64,000 bases of DNA from Desulfuromonadaceae bacterium (lineage in GTDB: Bacteria; Desulfobacterota; Desulfuromonadia; Geobacterales; Pseudopelobacteraceae), in assembly GCA_028687585.1 (NCBI GenBank), contig JAQTZV010000005.1, forward strand, positions 163,788 to 227,787, read 5' to 3'. The stretch's first letter is position 1; each line of letters begins with the position of its first letter. Made by a program: the position numbers and the translations under genes. Of the stretch, positions 45,293 to 53,958 are shown piece after piece. Under the pieces are notes generated by a model. It saw nothing but the letters and a program-made list of their open reading frames with translations. It had not been told where the DNA came from and made no database searches.

Positions 45293-45664
45293 TTAGAAAT
45301 GAGTATCAGTATCTACGTACATCGTGCAGTACGTTAAATGTTTCGGAGGGCGAAAAATTTCGCTCACAAAAGGATCGGGGATCAACTGTTGAATATCCGG
45401 ATATTTGAACTCAATTATGTGGATGCTGGTTTGTATCTCAATCGGTAGAACGGCATCGGCGGTGCTGCAGATACATAAAGGACATACCTGAGTTTCGCAA
45501 GGGATCGGGCATTCCTGACGCTTATCCGGACTACAGTGGTTGCTGCTTGCAGTTTCAATAATTTCAGATTGGGCCGCAGATGTTATGGATGTCAAACCGG
45601 AGAACATCGTAACAAAGGAGATCAGAACAATCGCGCAAACTATTCGAAACCAGGGAGTTCGCAT
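45293..45664 (-). CDS. Small exported Cys-rich protein with C-terminal PP motif (copy F)
   Basis: 123 residues from ATG 45664 (a longer frame to 45754 runs into the neighbouring scar). Signal/anchor, then HCSPDKRQECPIPCETQVCPLCICST, then IPDPFVSEIFRPPKHL. Nearest relative is copy A at 347; the text differs at about half the positions, so the duplication is old or quickly evolving. Confidence 0.63.
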   Translation of the reverse strand: MRTPWFRIVCAIVLISFVTMFSGLTSITSAAQSEIIETASSNHCSPDKRQECPIPCETQVCPLCICSTADAVLPIEIQTSIHIIEFKYPDIQQLIPDPFVSEIFRPPKHLTYCTMYVDTDTHF

Positions 45665-45750
45665 AACATCTCTCATATCAGGGTTATAAATACAGGGGAG
45701 ACAGTCATCGGACGACCGACAAAATGTCCGATCCCACTTCATTCTTTGTT

Positions 45751-46127
45751 TCATTTACGCAACAACCGCAGCCCATTGGCCACCACAATCATTTGACTGG
45801 CGAGTTCAGCGCCATCCTTGATTGAGATCGATTCAAGGCGTCCCTTGAAGCCATCCATGCTGATAACTTTCCTTCGCCAATAATCATCTCGAACATTGAC
45901 GCCGGCCGCCTTTTTCAACGTTTCAAGGTGAGGCTCCAGAGCCTGGACCATTTCCGGCGGCAGTAGGGAAACTACGTCTTCGATGAAATTGGTAATTATT
46001 TTAGGATTCGAGCTTTTGTGAATGATCATCCGACTTACTATTTTTTCTCTTCAAGGGCTAATGCACCGCTATTCGCAGCCACTATAAACTGCATGACCAG
46101 CACAATATATATGCTACAACGTCTCAT
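45751..46127 (-). pseudogene. Broken copy of the 10832 gene fused to a cadA tail
   Basis: From ATG 46127 the frame reads MRRCSIYIVLVMQF...ALALEEKK and meets a stop where the intact copy continues. After a shift it reads MIIHKSSNPKIITNFIEDVV up to ELASQ, all matching the 10832 gene. At 45794 it switches abruptly to IVVANGLRLLRK, the last residues of a P-type ATPase like the cadA at 1205. This is a recombination junction. Confidence 0.82.
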
Positions 46128-46390
46128 GAGGCACCTCCTCAGGGGTAAATGCCGAATTATTTTCCGAGTTCATTTATTTCACCATTGCCTTCAAGAGAAA
46201 TATCAAGAGATATGAAACGACCGGCGGGTGTCTTGACATTACCGTCGATGACTTTGCAGGAGATAACTCTTATGTTGAACGAGGTATTTTCCTTGCCATT
46301 CCAGTGATACTTCTCGCCAAGTATTTTGAAAGATGCTTCACCGACTTTCACAGCCGGCACACCTACTATTTTGACAATCCGTTCATAGAG
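45793..46390. repeat. Broken copy of the 11196-11793 duplication
   Basis: Near-identical to 11196-11793 over most of its length. It is flanked on one side by a cadA tail and on the other by sequence matching the region upstream of the 19.3 kb Cys-rich gene, which shows it was assembled by recombination. Confidence 0.78.
46157..46389 (-). pseudogene. N-terminally truncated copy of the 11559 gene
   Basis: Begins inside the gene at VLYERIVKIVGVPAVKVGEASF and runs to the native stop ELGK, matching 11559-11948 with few changes (IPGEKYHW becomes ILGEKYHW). The signal peptide is gone, so it cannot be exported. The upstream joint at about 46390 is to unrelated sequence. Confidence 0.8.
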
Positions 46391-46476
46391 ATGTAAAGGG
46401 TTTGCAGACGCGCCACGACGTAAGGAGATGATACATTTGTACCTGATTCAGGACAAACTACTCCCGTCGTAGCGTA

Positions 46477-46842
46477 TTAGGCTTGTATTTGCGGGGGGAT
46501 AAACTTGGAAAGATAGACTTGGGGTAAATGCTTGAAAGGGTCAGAGGTGTGCAGCGCTAGATTTAATGGATTGTAACTGACTTGTAAGGGTTGGTTGGTT
46601 AGTGGCGCATGACAATTGCAATTAACGCATGTGTCGCAACCATCATAATCTTTGTGCTGTTCGAGAGGGGAACAAGGGCACTGGTGAGTTGCAGAAATAT
46701 CCGAAAGAGACACTTGATCTTTTACTGCTGCCACGTGACTTTGCATGGCATGAGCTCTTTCATGCACGCCATTGATCGTTAGGGTCAACATGACCACGAG
46801 CAGAAGTTGGGAAAAAAATTTAATGGGGAACATTTTTCGCAT
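46477..46842 (-). CDS. Small exported Cys-rich protein (copy G)
   Basis: 121 residues from ATG 46842, aligned with copy C; the upstream TTG 46854 is less likely. A signal peptide is followed by HQCPCSPLEQHKDYDGCDTCV, NCNCHAPL and the C-terminus LPQVYLSKFIPPQIQA. Near-twin of copy C (19366). The scar ends here: only a pseudogene pair follows, so it may be orphaned from a pump. The -10 box is about 12 bases from ATG, so the leader is extremely short. Confidence 0.65.
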   Translation of the reverse strand: MRKMFPIKFFSQLLLVVMLTLTINGVHERAHAMQSHVAAVKDQVSLSDISATHQCPCSPLEQHKDYDGCDTCVNCNCHAPLTNQPLQVSYNPLNLALHTSDPFKHLPQVYLSKFIPPQIQA

Positions 46843-46853
46843 AGTTTTTTTCA

Positions 46854-46882
46854 ATAATGTTCAACTCATTCCAAATTGTCAA
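46854..46882 (-). promoter_or_regulatory. Promoter for copy G giving a near-leaderless message
   Basis: Minus-strand TTGACA (46877-46882), 17-base spacer and CATTAT (46854-46859), then ATG at 46842. The distance leaves only a few bases of leader, matching the missing ribosome site before this gene and its twin at 19734. Confidence 0.5.
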
Positions 46883-46947
46883 GAATCTATTTCAGAATCT
46901 ATTTCATTAACTTACGAACGAACTGCTTAAGGAGCAACTTGAGAAGG

Positions 46948-47055
46948 GTCAACTTCATTGAGGTCACCGGAATTATTTGAGACCGATACTCATCCCGGTG
47001 TGCCCTTGTTCAGGCAGAAGTTGACGGTTTATGTGCTACAGGTTTATGAGCTACA
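46948..47055. repeat. Divergent control region: long inverted repeat plus tandem 15-mer
   Basis: Between the divergent Cys-rich genes (46842 minus, 47136 plus) lie GTCAACTTC at 46948-46956 and GAAGTTGAC at 47017-47025, an inner pair CACCGG/CCGGTG, and AAGGG/CCCTT, forming a nested dyad. Immediately after are two adjoining copies of a 15-mer, GGTTTATGTGCTACA and GGTTTATGAGCTACA (47026-47055), with one difference. The rest of 46855-47135 shows nothing else. Confidence 0.5.
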
Positions 47056-47135
47056 AGCATGGGCATTTAGTTAGCTCTCTGCAAAATACACGAAATTGCT
47101 CGACATAAAATAATGAATTGTGCTAGCGTTCCACT

Positions 47136-47528
47136 ATGGTTTCCTTGGGCATTTTACATAACAACATATCTCAGCGTCTTTATCGCAGGATTATTGCACT
47201 GGTTCAAGTCATGGTCATGGTGATGCTTGCTGTGCCGGCCTGCTGTTATGAACTGGAACCGGACCACGAGAAATCGAGTATCAGCCAGACTGCGAAAGCG
47301 AATGAGGCTGATCACGACAAATGCCCCTGCTGCCCCGATGAGAACAAGGCAGATTCCGATAACGATACCTGTTCTACCTGCAGCTATTGCACATACTATG
47401 CGCCGTTAACCCCGCTGATCTCCACCAACTTTGATCCAGCCATAGCTCCACTGATTTTTCCGGAAGAATTCACAAAATTGCCTGATGTTCATATACCCAT
47501 ATTCATTCCCCCGCAAAACCTCGCTTAA
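47136..47528 (+). CDS. Small exported Cys-rich protein heading czc system 3 (copy H)
   Basis: 130 residues, ATG 47136 with no clear ribosome site. A signal/anchor (about 14-33) precedes HDKCPCCPDENKADSDND, CSTCSYCTYYAPL and the C-terminus LPDVHIPIFIPPQNLA. The first gene of the plus-strand czcCBA cluster, in the same position as copies C and D. Probable periplasmic metal binder. Confidence 0.66.
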   Translation: MVSLGILHNNISQRLYRRIIALVQVMVMVMLAVPACCYELEPDHEKSSISQTAKANEADHDKCPCCPDENKADSDNDTCSTCSYCTYYAPLTPLISTNFDPAIAPLIFPEEFTKLPDVHIPIFIPPQNLA

Positions 47529-47733
47529 CCATCCTATTACTTTCATCTGAAAAATAACGCCGGCCAGTCAGTCTGACTCTGCGTGTATTCAAGATCCAGT
47601 CTTGTTGATATTGGATATCTGGATACATGCATCTATGCAATAACGTGTAGCGCTAGAGCTATTGCGTTTATCAGGCACATCTCAATCCTGGTGGCAGCAG
47701 TCGTCTCTATTACCACGATTAACGGAGATATTC

Positions 47734-48969
47734 ATGCAAATGAAGAAGCATGTCTTTGCCGTACTAACAACGCTCGCTCTACCAGTGTTTGCAATTGCTG
47801 CGGATGAAGCTAAGGGGGCTCTTACCCTAGCCCGCGTGATTGAGCTTGCAGCGGCTAATGCGCCGGAAGTTCGCCTATCGACCACCCGCATTGCCGAAGG
47901 TGAAGCAAAACTAGCAGGGTCACAGGTACGAACGCTGGAAAATCCGAAACTGGACCTGGCGACAGGTCCCCGGAACGGAACTGACAGCAGTGTTGATGTC
48001 GAGGCGGGATTTGAGATCCCCTTCGAACTAGGAAGCAGACGAAGCAAGCGGATTGCTGTAGCCCAGGCTGGCATCCAGCGTGAGAAGTACGCAACCGGGG
48101 ACGTCCGACGCCGGTCGGTGGCTGAGGCAGTCGGCGCCTTCTACCGGGTTCTCCAGGTAGAGGAACGGTTGCGATTCGCCAGGGACCGCAAAACAATGGC
48201 TGAGGAATTTCTCCGTATTGCAAAGGAACGGCTCCTCGTTGGTGACGTGGCTAAATTCGAAGTTAATCTCGCCCAGACCGAGGTCGCCAGGGCAGAGAGC
48301 GAGATCTCCGCTTCCCAGGGACGCATAGCACTGGCACGGACAACATTGGCGAAAACCCTTGGTCTTTCTTCAGGAGCCAACATCCAGATTGTCGGCGATC
48401 TCAAAGAGCGCAGCCTGTTTGACACCATTCGCTCTGTCCAAACAGTCAGGGAGCGCGACGATCTCCGGGCGGCACGAGCTGAGGTCGAGGCCTCCCTGGC
48501 TGCCATCTCCCTGGCCGAAGCGGAACGGCTGCCCGATCTTGCCTTCCGCATAAGCTACAAACGAGAAGGAAACGACAACATCGCCCTTGGTGGCATCACC
48601 GTCAGCCTTCCGTTCTTGAACCCACGTCCTGGTCCGATCCAGGAAGCCCGGGTGCAGAACCAGCGGGCGCAGATTACTGCAGAAGTCAGACAGGCTGCCA
48701 TCTCTGCAGAGATTGAAGGAGCACGTAACACCTATGACGCAGCAGTCGAGGCTGTCCGCCGGATAGAAGTTGATGGACTTGCCTTGCAACAAGAAAACGA
48801 ATCCCTGGCCGGTGAAAGTTATCGGGCCGGAAAGATCAACCTCTCAACCCTGCTGCAGGTGCGCCGCGATGCGTTGGAAACGCGGCGGGAATACCTGGAG
48901 CGCCTTCTTGAAGCCGCCGATGCCGGTGTCGAACTGGCCTCGGCCAACGGAACGTGGTCAACAAACTAA
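47734..48969 (+). CDS. czcC: TolC-family outer-membrane factor (system 3)
   Basis: 411 residues from ATG 47734 (GGAG six bases upstream; the longer frame from 47662 has no signal). Signal peptide ending AIAA, then two OEP repeats: ARVIELAAANAPEVRLS and KINLSTLLQVRRDALETR. More distant from the two minus-strand factors than they are from each other. It overlaps the small-protein region by reading-frame context only; the next gene begins at 48993. Confidence 0.9.
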   Translation: MQMKKHVFAVLTTLALPVFAIAADEAKGALTLARVIELAAANAPEVRLSTTRIAEGEAKLAGSQVRTLENPKLDLATGPRNGTDSSVDVEAGFEIPFELGSRRSKRIAVAQAGIQREKYATGDVRRRSVAEAVGAFYRVLQVEERLRFARDRKTMAEEFLRIAKERLLVGDVAKFEVNLAQTEVARAESEISASQGRIALARTTLAKTLGLSSGANIQIVGDLKERSLFDTIRSVQTVRERDDLRAARAEVEASLAAISLAEAERLPDLAFRISYKREGNDNIALGGITVSLPFLNPRPGPIQEARVQNQRAQITAEVRQAAISAEIEGARNTYDAAVEAVRRIEVDGLALQQENESLAGESYRAGKINLSTLLQVRRDALETRREYLERLLEAADAGVELASANGTWSTN

Positions 48970-48992
48970 CCCCCAATAAAAGGAGAAACATC

Positions 48993-49298
48993 ATGCGTCG
49001 TTCAATCCTGCTGTCAATTGCCCTGCTCGTATCCATCTCTGTTACCGCTTTCGCTGCTGAATCTGCCAAACCTGCCAAGGATCTTCACGGTGGAAAGGGC
49101 GCTAAGCCTGGTTCCTACGAGGACTGGTGCAGTGAACACGGCGTGCCGGAGTCGATGGACACCCGCTGCGACAAGTCGCTGATCCCGGCATTTAAGGCTA
49201 CCGGCGATTGGGACGAGAAGCACGGTCTGCCCAAGTCCCAGTGCAAGAAGTGCAACCCGAAACTTAAGATCGTTCGCCCGCCCAAAGGGAGCAAGTGA
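48993..49298 (+). CDS. Exported Cys/His-rich peptide with CxEHG-type repeats
   Basis: 101 residues from ATG 48993 after AAAGGAG. A signal peptide (ending AFA) is followed by two half-repeats, WCSEHGVPESMDTRCDK and DWDEKHGLPKSQCKKCNPK. The same unit occurs in the next protein, so the two share a metal-binding module. Four cysteines and two His/Glu pairs suggest zinc- or copper-type binding. The stop is two bases before the adaptor gene start. Confidence 0.7.
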   Translation: MRRSILLSIALLVSISVTAFAAESAKPAKDLHGGKGAKPGSYEDWCSEHGVPESMDTRCDKSLIPAFKATGDWDEKHGLPKSQCKKCNPKLKIVRPPKGSK

Positions 49299-49299
49299 C

Positions 49300-50676
49300 A
49301 TGCGTCGTCTTTTCATCCTGGTAATGCTGATTCCTCTTGCCGTGGCCTTTGGCTGCGGCAAGAAGGATGCTGCCAAAGCGCCGGAATCTGCCAAACAAGC
49401 GGCAGCCGAGCCGAAGAAAGAAAATCAGGAAGCGGGTCTCTGCAAGGAGCATGGCGTACTTGAAGCCCTCTGCACCAAATGCAATCCGAAACTTGCCCCC
49501 ATCTTCCAGGCCAAGGGTGACTGGTGTGCAGAACACGGCTTCCCAGAGTCGGTCTGCCCGATCTGTCACCCGGAACGAGGTGGTAAACCGGCGATGGACG
49601 TTGCCGGTGACGACGCCCCCCCCGACGGAACCAAGGTGATCCTTAAGGGAAATGACATAGCACGATTGGCCGGAATCGAGACCACCAAGGCGGTAGCCGG
49701 GCGGGGTACGGCTGAGATCATCGCTCCGGTCATTATCAGCTATGATGCTACCAGGGTTGCCCAGGTAACTGCCCGTGCTCCGGGTGTCGTCAAACGGGTG
49801 TCTGCTGACATCGGCTCCTGGGTGTCAGCGGGTGCTCCGCTGGCCGTTATTGAAAGTTCTGCTGTAAGCGGTGACCAGTCGCGCCTTACCGCAGCACGTT
49901 CACGGGTACAAACTGCAGAAGCGAGCTACCGGCGCGAGGCGGAACTGGAGAAAAAAGGAATTTCGGCCAAGAAAGAAGTTCAGGCAGCGCAGCAATCCCT
50001 TCGCGATGCAACCGCCGAACTGGAGTCGCTGCAGGCATCCCTGCGCGGAGTGGGCGCCGACAATGGTAGTGGAGGTCGCTACACGGTGAAGGCCCCGGTT
50101 TCAGGGGTTGTCACCCAGCGAACCGTCTCACTGGATCGCTACGTGGATTCCCAGACTCCGCTCTTCGAGATCGTGGACACCTCATCCATGTGGGCGGAGG
50201 TTGCCCTGCCCGAAGCGGAACTGGGCACCGTGAAGGCTGGAACAAGCGTTGTTGTCACCATGGATGGGCTATCCGGACGTGAGTTTCGTGGCAGCATATC
50301 CCATATCGCTCCCATGATAGATCCTCAGACCCGAACGGCCAAGGCTCGGGTCAAACTCGCCAATCCGGGCGGGCTGCTGCGGGCCAACATGTATGGTCAG
50401 GCTCGCATCTCGGCTGGCGGTTCCCGTTCGTCGTCCGCCGTGCCGAGGGGAGCCATCCAGCGGGCTAAATCGGTAAAACTCGCATTCGTCCGCCTGGCCT
50501 CTAACGAATTTGAGGCCAGGCGGGTACAAGTGGCGACAAACCATGGCAGCGGTGACCTGGTGGAAATTGCCTCGGGCGTCGAGGTCGGCGAAGAAATCGT
50601 CGTCGCCGGTAGTTTCCTGCTCAAGACGGAAACGCTCAAGGATTCTATCGGCGCCGGCTGTTGTCCTGAGCTGTAA
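49300..50676 (+). CDS. czcB: RND periplasmic adaptor with N-terminal Cys-rich module (system 3)
   Basis: 458 residues. The N-terminus has a probable lipobox (AVAFGC, Cys about 19) and two repeats, LCKEHGVLEALCTKCNPK and WCAEHGFPESVCPICHPE (about 42-95), matching the preceding peptide. Then come the adaptor domains: lipoyl halves, alpha-hairpin (AEASYRREAELEKKGIS) and beta-barrel. The Cys repeats are placed where a metal would be handed to the pump. It ends with GCCPEL. Confidence 0.9.
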   Translation: MRRLFILVMLIPLAVAFGCGKKDAAKAPESAKQAAAEPKKENQEAGLCKEHGVLEALCTKCNPKLAPIFQAKGDWCAEHGFPESVCPICHPERGGKPAMDVAGDDAPPDGTKVILKGNDIARLAGIETTKAVAGRGTAEIIAPVIISYDATRVAQVTARAPGVVKRVSADIGSWVSAGAPLAVIESSAVSGDQSRLTAARSRVQTAEASYRREAELEKKGISAKKEVQAAQQSLRDATAELESLQASLRGVGADNGSGGRYTVKAPVSGVVTQRTVSLDRYVDSQTPLFEIVDTSSMWAEVALPEAELGTVKAGTSVVVTMDGLSGREFRGSISHIAPMIDPQTRTAKARVKLANPGGLLRANMYGQARISAGGSRSSSAVPRGAIQRAKSVKLAFVRLASNEFEARRVQVATNHGSGDLVEIASGVEVGEEIVVAGSFLLKTETLKDSIGAGCCPEL

Positions 50677-50771
50677 TGCAGATGACGTGGATTGAGCAGA
50701 TTTGATCCACGATCTATTTAGCTTTTGGTTTTGTCTGCTTGGTTCCGGTTCGTCCGGTTTAGGAGAGAGTA

Positions 50772-53700
50772 ATGCTGAATAAAATTATCCACTGGTCCCT
50801 CAACCATCGCATGGTGGTCATTGTCGCCTGGACGTTTGTCGCAGTTCTTGGAGTTATGGCATTTCTGCGGTTGCCTCTGGACGCCTTCCCGGATACAACC
50901 CCGGTCCAGGTCCAAGTGAATACGGTGGCCCCGGCACTCTCGCCGTTGGAGATCGAGCGTCAGGTCTCGGCTCCGTTGGAGCAGGCGATATCCGGGCTGC
51001 CGAAACTCAAGGAAGTGCGCTCCACTTCCCGTTTCGGCATGTCCCAGGTAACGGTGATCTTCGAAGACGGGACCAATATCTACCTTTCCCGCCAGGTGGT
51101 CATGGAACGGGTACAAGGGGTCGCGCTTCCTTCCGGCATCGAAAAGCCGCAACTCGGTCCGGTTGCCACGGGACTTGGAGAGGTCTTCCACTATCTACTG
51201 ACCGCCAAAGACAAGTCTCTGGCCGAACTTCGCACGCTGCACGACTGGGTGGTGAAACCCCAGATGCGTTCGGTGTCCGGGGTTGCGGAAGTGAACACCT
51301 GGGGCGGTGATGTGCGGCGTTTTGAGATCGTTGTCGATCCGGAGAATTTAGCCAAACGCGGTCTGACCATGGATCGGTTGATCGAGGCCGTGGAGCGGAA
51401 CAATGCCAACGTCGGGGGCGGCACCATCGACCAGGCAGGTGAGTCCAGCCTGGTGCAAGGAGTCGCCATTGTCACAACACCTCAAGATATTGAAGGTATA
51501 GTTATCACCGCCAAGGATGGTGTTCCCGTCCGGGTGGCGGATGTGGCCCGTGTGGTGGAGGGGCGCGAAATACGCCGTGGCGCGGTGACAGCCGATGGTA
51601 AGGGCGAAGCAGTTCTCGGACTCGGATTCATGCTGATGGGTGAGAACAGCCATGACGTCACGACCCGGCTCAAGGCGCGGCTGGAAGAGGTCAAGAAGAC
51701 CCTGCCCAAGGGTGTGGAGGTTGCCGTTGCCTACGAACGTACTACACTGGTGGACAAGGTTCTCCATACCGTGGAGAAGAACCTCTTCGAGGGGGCGATC
51801 CTGGTCATCGCTGTTATCTTCGTCTTCCTGGGGAATGTCCGCGCCGGGCTGATCGTTGCCCTGGCCATTCCGCTTTCCATGCTGTTCGCCTTTGACCTGA
51901 TGCTCCGCTTCGGCATCGCCGGGAGCCTGATGAGTCTCGGGGCCATCGACTTTGGCCTGATAGTGGACAGTTCGGTCATCATGATTGAAAACGCGGAGCG
52001 CAGTCTCGCCGAGGATAAGAGCGAACGGAGCATCATTGACGTGGTACGGGAAGCGGCCATTGAGGTGCGTAAACCGACCATGTTCGGCGAGTTGATCATC
52101 ATGATAGTCTACCTGCCGATTCTGGCCCTGGAAGGCGTAGAAGGTAAGCTTTTCCGCCCCATGGCACTGACCGTCATCTTTGCGCTATTAGGCTCCATGG
52201 CCATGTCACTGACCCTTATGCCGGTGCTGGCCAGTTTCAGTCTCAAACGCAAAAAAGAACATAAGGAACCCTGGCTTCTCCACTGGCTCAAGAAGTTATA
52301 CCGGCCAATCCTGAGCTTTGCCCTGCGCCGGCGGACAGCCGTACTTGCCATTGCAGTTGGCAGCCTCTGTGTTGCCGGGATACTCGCGACCCGGCTTGGC
52401 TCGGAATTTGTGCCGCGCTTGATGGAAGGATCGATCGTCATCAACACTGTTCGTTTGGCCAGTGTGTCACTTGATGAGTCTGTCCGCTACGGCACCCGAC
52501 TTGAGCGGGCGCTGCTGGAAAAATTCCCGAACGAAATCGAGCGGATTTGGACCCGAACCGGAAGCGCCGAGATTGCTACCGACCCGATGGGGGTGGAGCT
52601 CTCCGACATCTTCATAACACTCAAGTCCAGAGATAAATGGCAGCGTGCCAATACCCAGGGAGAACTGGTTGCGGCCATGGAGAAGGAGTTGAAGTCCATG
52701 CCTGGCATGCGGATGATCTTCACTCAGCCGATTGAGATGCGAGTAAACGAGATGATTGCCGGCATCCGCTCTGACGTGGGTATCAAGATCTTTGGCGATG
52801 ATTTCGATATCATGAAAGCCAAGGCCAAGGAAGTCGAAAAAATCGTCAAGAACGTATCAGGAGCCGCCGACGTGAGTGTCGAACAGGTTACCGGCCAACC
52901 GCTTGTACAGGTGGAGGTGGATCGCAACGCTATCGCCCGTTACGGTATCCCGGCTAGGGAGGTACTGGAGGTCATTGAGGCATTGGGCGGCCGGAATGTT
53001 GGTGTGCTACAGGAGGGAGACCGGCGCTTCCCGATAGCAGTAAGGATTGCCGACAAGTATCGTGTGGAGACGGAAGACCTTGGCCGCATCCTGGTGACTT
53101 CGGGAAGCGGGGAGCGCATTCCGCTCTCACTGCTCACTAATATCAAATCGTCTGAAGGGCCATCCACCATCAATCGTGAATGGGGCAAGCGGCGGGTTGT
53201 CGTACAGGCCAATGTGCGTGGCCGTGACGTGGGAAGTTTCGTGGCCGAAGTCCAGAAGTCCATTGAGCGGGAGATCAAACTGCCGAGCGGTTACTACGTC
53301 CAGTACGGCGGCCAGTTCGAGAACCTTCAACGTGCCCAGCGGCGCCTGATGATCGTTGTCCCGGTGGCGCTGGCACTCATTTTTACGCTGCTGTATTTCA
53401 CCTACGGGCGGGTTCTGGATGCGGCACGGGTCTTCACCGGTGTTCCATTCGCTGCGGTCGGCGGCATAATAGCGCTCTGGCTGCGGGGCATACCCTTCAG
53501 CATTTCGGCAGGGGTCGGTTTTGTGGCTCTTTCGGGCGTTGCTGTCCTCGGCGACATGGTGCTTGTTTCCGCGGTGAGGGACCTGCTTGCCAAGGGAACT
53601 CCGCTGATCGAAGCGATTCAGAAAGCTGCTGAACAACGGCTGCGTCCGGTGCTCATGACAGCGCTGGTTGCCAGTTTCGGGTTCATCCCCATGGCGCTGA

Positions 53701-53843
53701 ACACCGGCATTGGTGCCGAAGTGCAGCGACCACTGGCCACGGTCGTTATCGGTGGCGTTGCCTCTTCAACAATACTTACACTGCTGGTGCTACCGGTGCT
53801 ATACGCTGTTTTTGGTAGGGCAAAGGCGACGGATGACGAGTAA
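50772..53843 (+). CDS. czcA: Heavy-metal RND efflux pump, inner-membrane subunit (system 3)
   Basis: 1023 residues, ATG 50772 after AGGAGAG. TM4 reads AIDFGLIVDSSVIMIEN, with the DFG and Asp/Glu pattern of the divalent-metal CzcA class, unlike systems 1 and 2. This supports Zn/Co/Cd export, and the three pumps probably differ in substrate. Standard twelve helices and two periplasmic loops. It ends FGRAKATDDE. Confidence 0.94.
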   Translation: MLNKIIHWSLNHRMVVIVAWTFVAVLGVMAFLRLPLDAFPDTTPVQVQVNTVAPALSPLEIERQVSAPLEQAISGLPKLKEVRSTSRFGMSQVTVIFEDGTNIYLSRQVVMERVQGVALPSGIEKPQLGPVATGLGEVFHYLLTAKDKSLAELRTLHDWVVKPQMRSVSGVAEVNTWGGDVRRFEIVVDPENLAKRGLTMDRLIEAVERNNANVGGGTIDQAGESSLVQGVAIVTTPQDIEGIVITAKDGVPVRVADVARVVEGREIRRGAVTADGKGEAVLGLGFMLMGENSHDVTTRLKARLEEVKKTLPKGVEVAVAYERTTLVDKVLHTVEKNLFEGAILVIAVIFVFLGNVRAGLIVALAIPLSMLFAFDLMLRFGIAGSLMSLGAIDFGLIVDSSVIMIENAERSLAEDKSERSIIDVVREAAIEVRKPTMFGELIIMIVYLPILALEGVEGKLFRPMALTVIFALLGSMAMSLTLMPVLASFSLKRKKEHKEPWLLHWLKKLYRPILSFALRRRTAVLAIAVGSLCVAGILATRLGSEFVPRLMEGSIVINTVRLASVSLDESVRYGTRLERALLEKFPNEIERIWTRTGSAEIATDPMGVELSDIFITLKSRDKWQRANTQGELVAAMEKELKSMPGMRMIFTQPIEMRVNEMIAGIRSDVGIKIFGDDFDIMKAKAKEVEKIVKNVSGAADVSVEQVTGQPLVQVEVDRNAIARYGIPAREVLEVIEALGGRNVGVLQEGDRRFPIAVRIADKYRVETEDLGRILVTSGSGERIPLSLLTNIKSSEGPSTINREWGKRRVVVQANVRGRDVGSFVAEVQKSIEREIKLPSGYYVQYGGQFENLQRAQRRLMIVVPVALALIFTLLYFTYGRVLDAARVFTGVPFAAVGGIIALWLRGIPFSISAGVGFVALSGVAVLGDMVLVSAVRDLLAKGTPLIEAIQKAAEQRLRPVLMTALVASFGFIPMALNTGIGAEVQRPLATVVIGGVASSTILTLLVLPVLYAVFGRAKATDDE

Positions 53844-53958
53844 GAAACGGACAATACTTGACCGGAACTACTAACCCAGACAGACTAACGGTATAACTCA
53901 CCGCACCATGTTAAAAGCTGATTGTATTATTACTTATTGATAAAAGGAAGGCACACCC

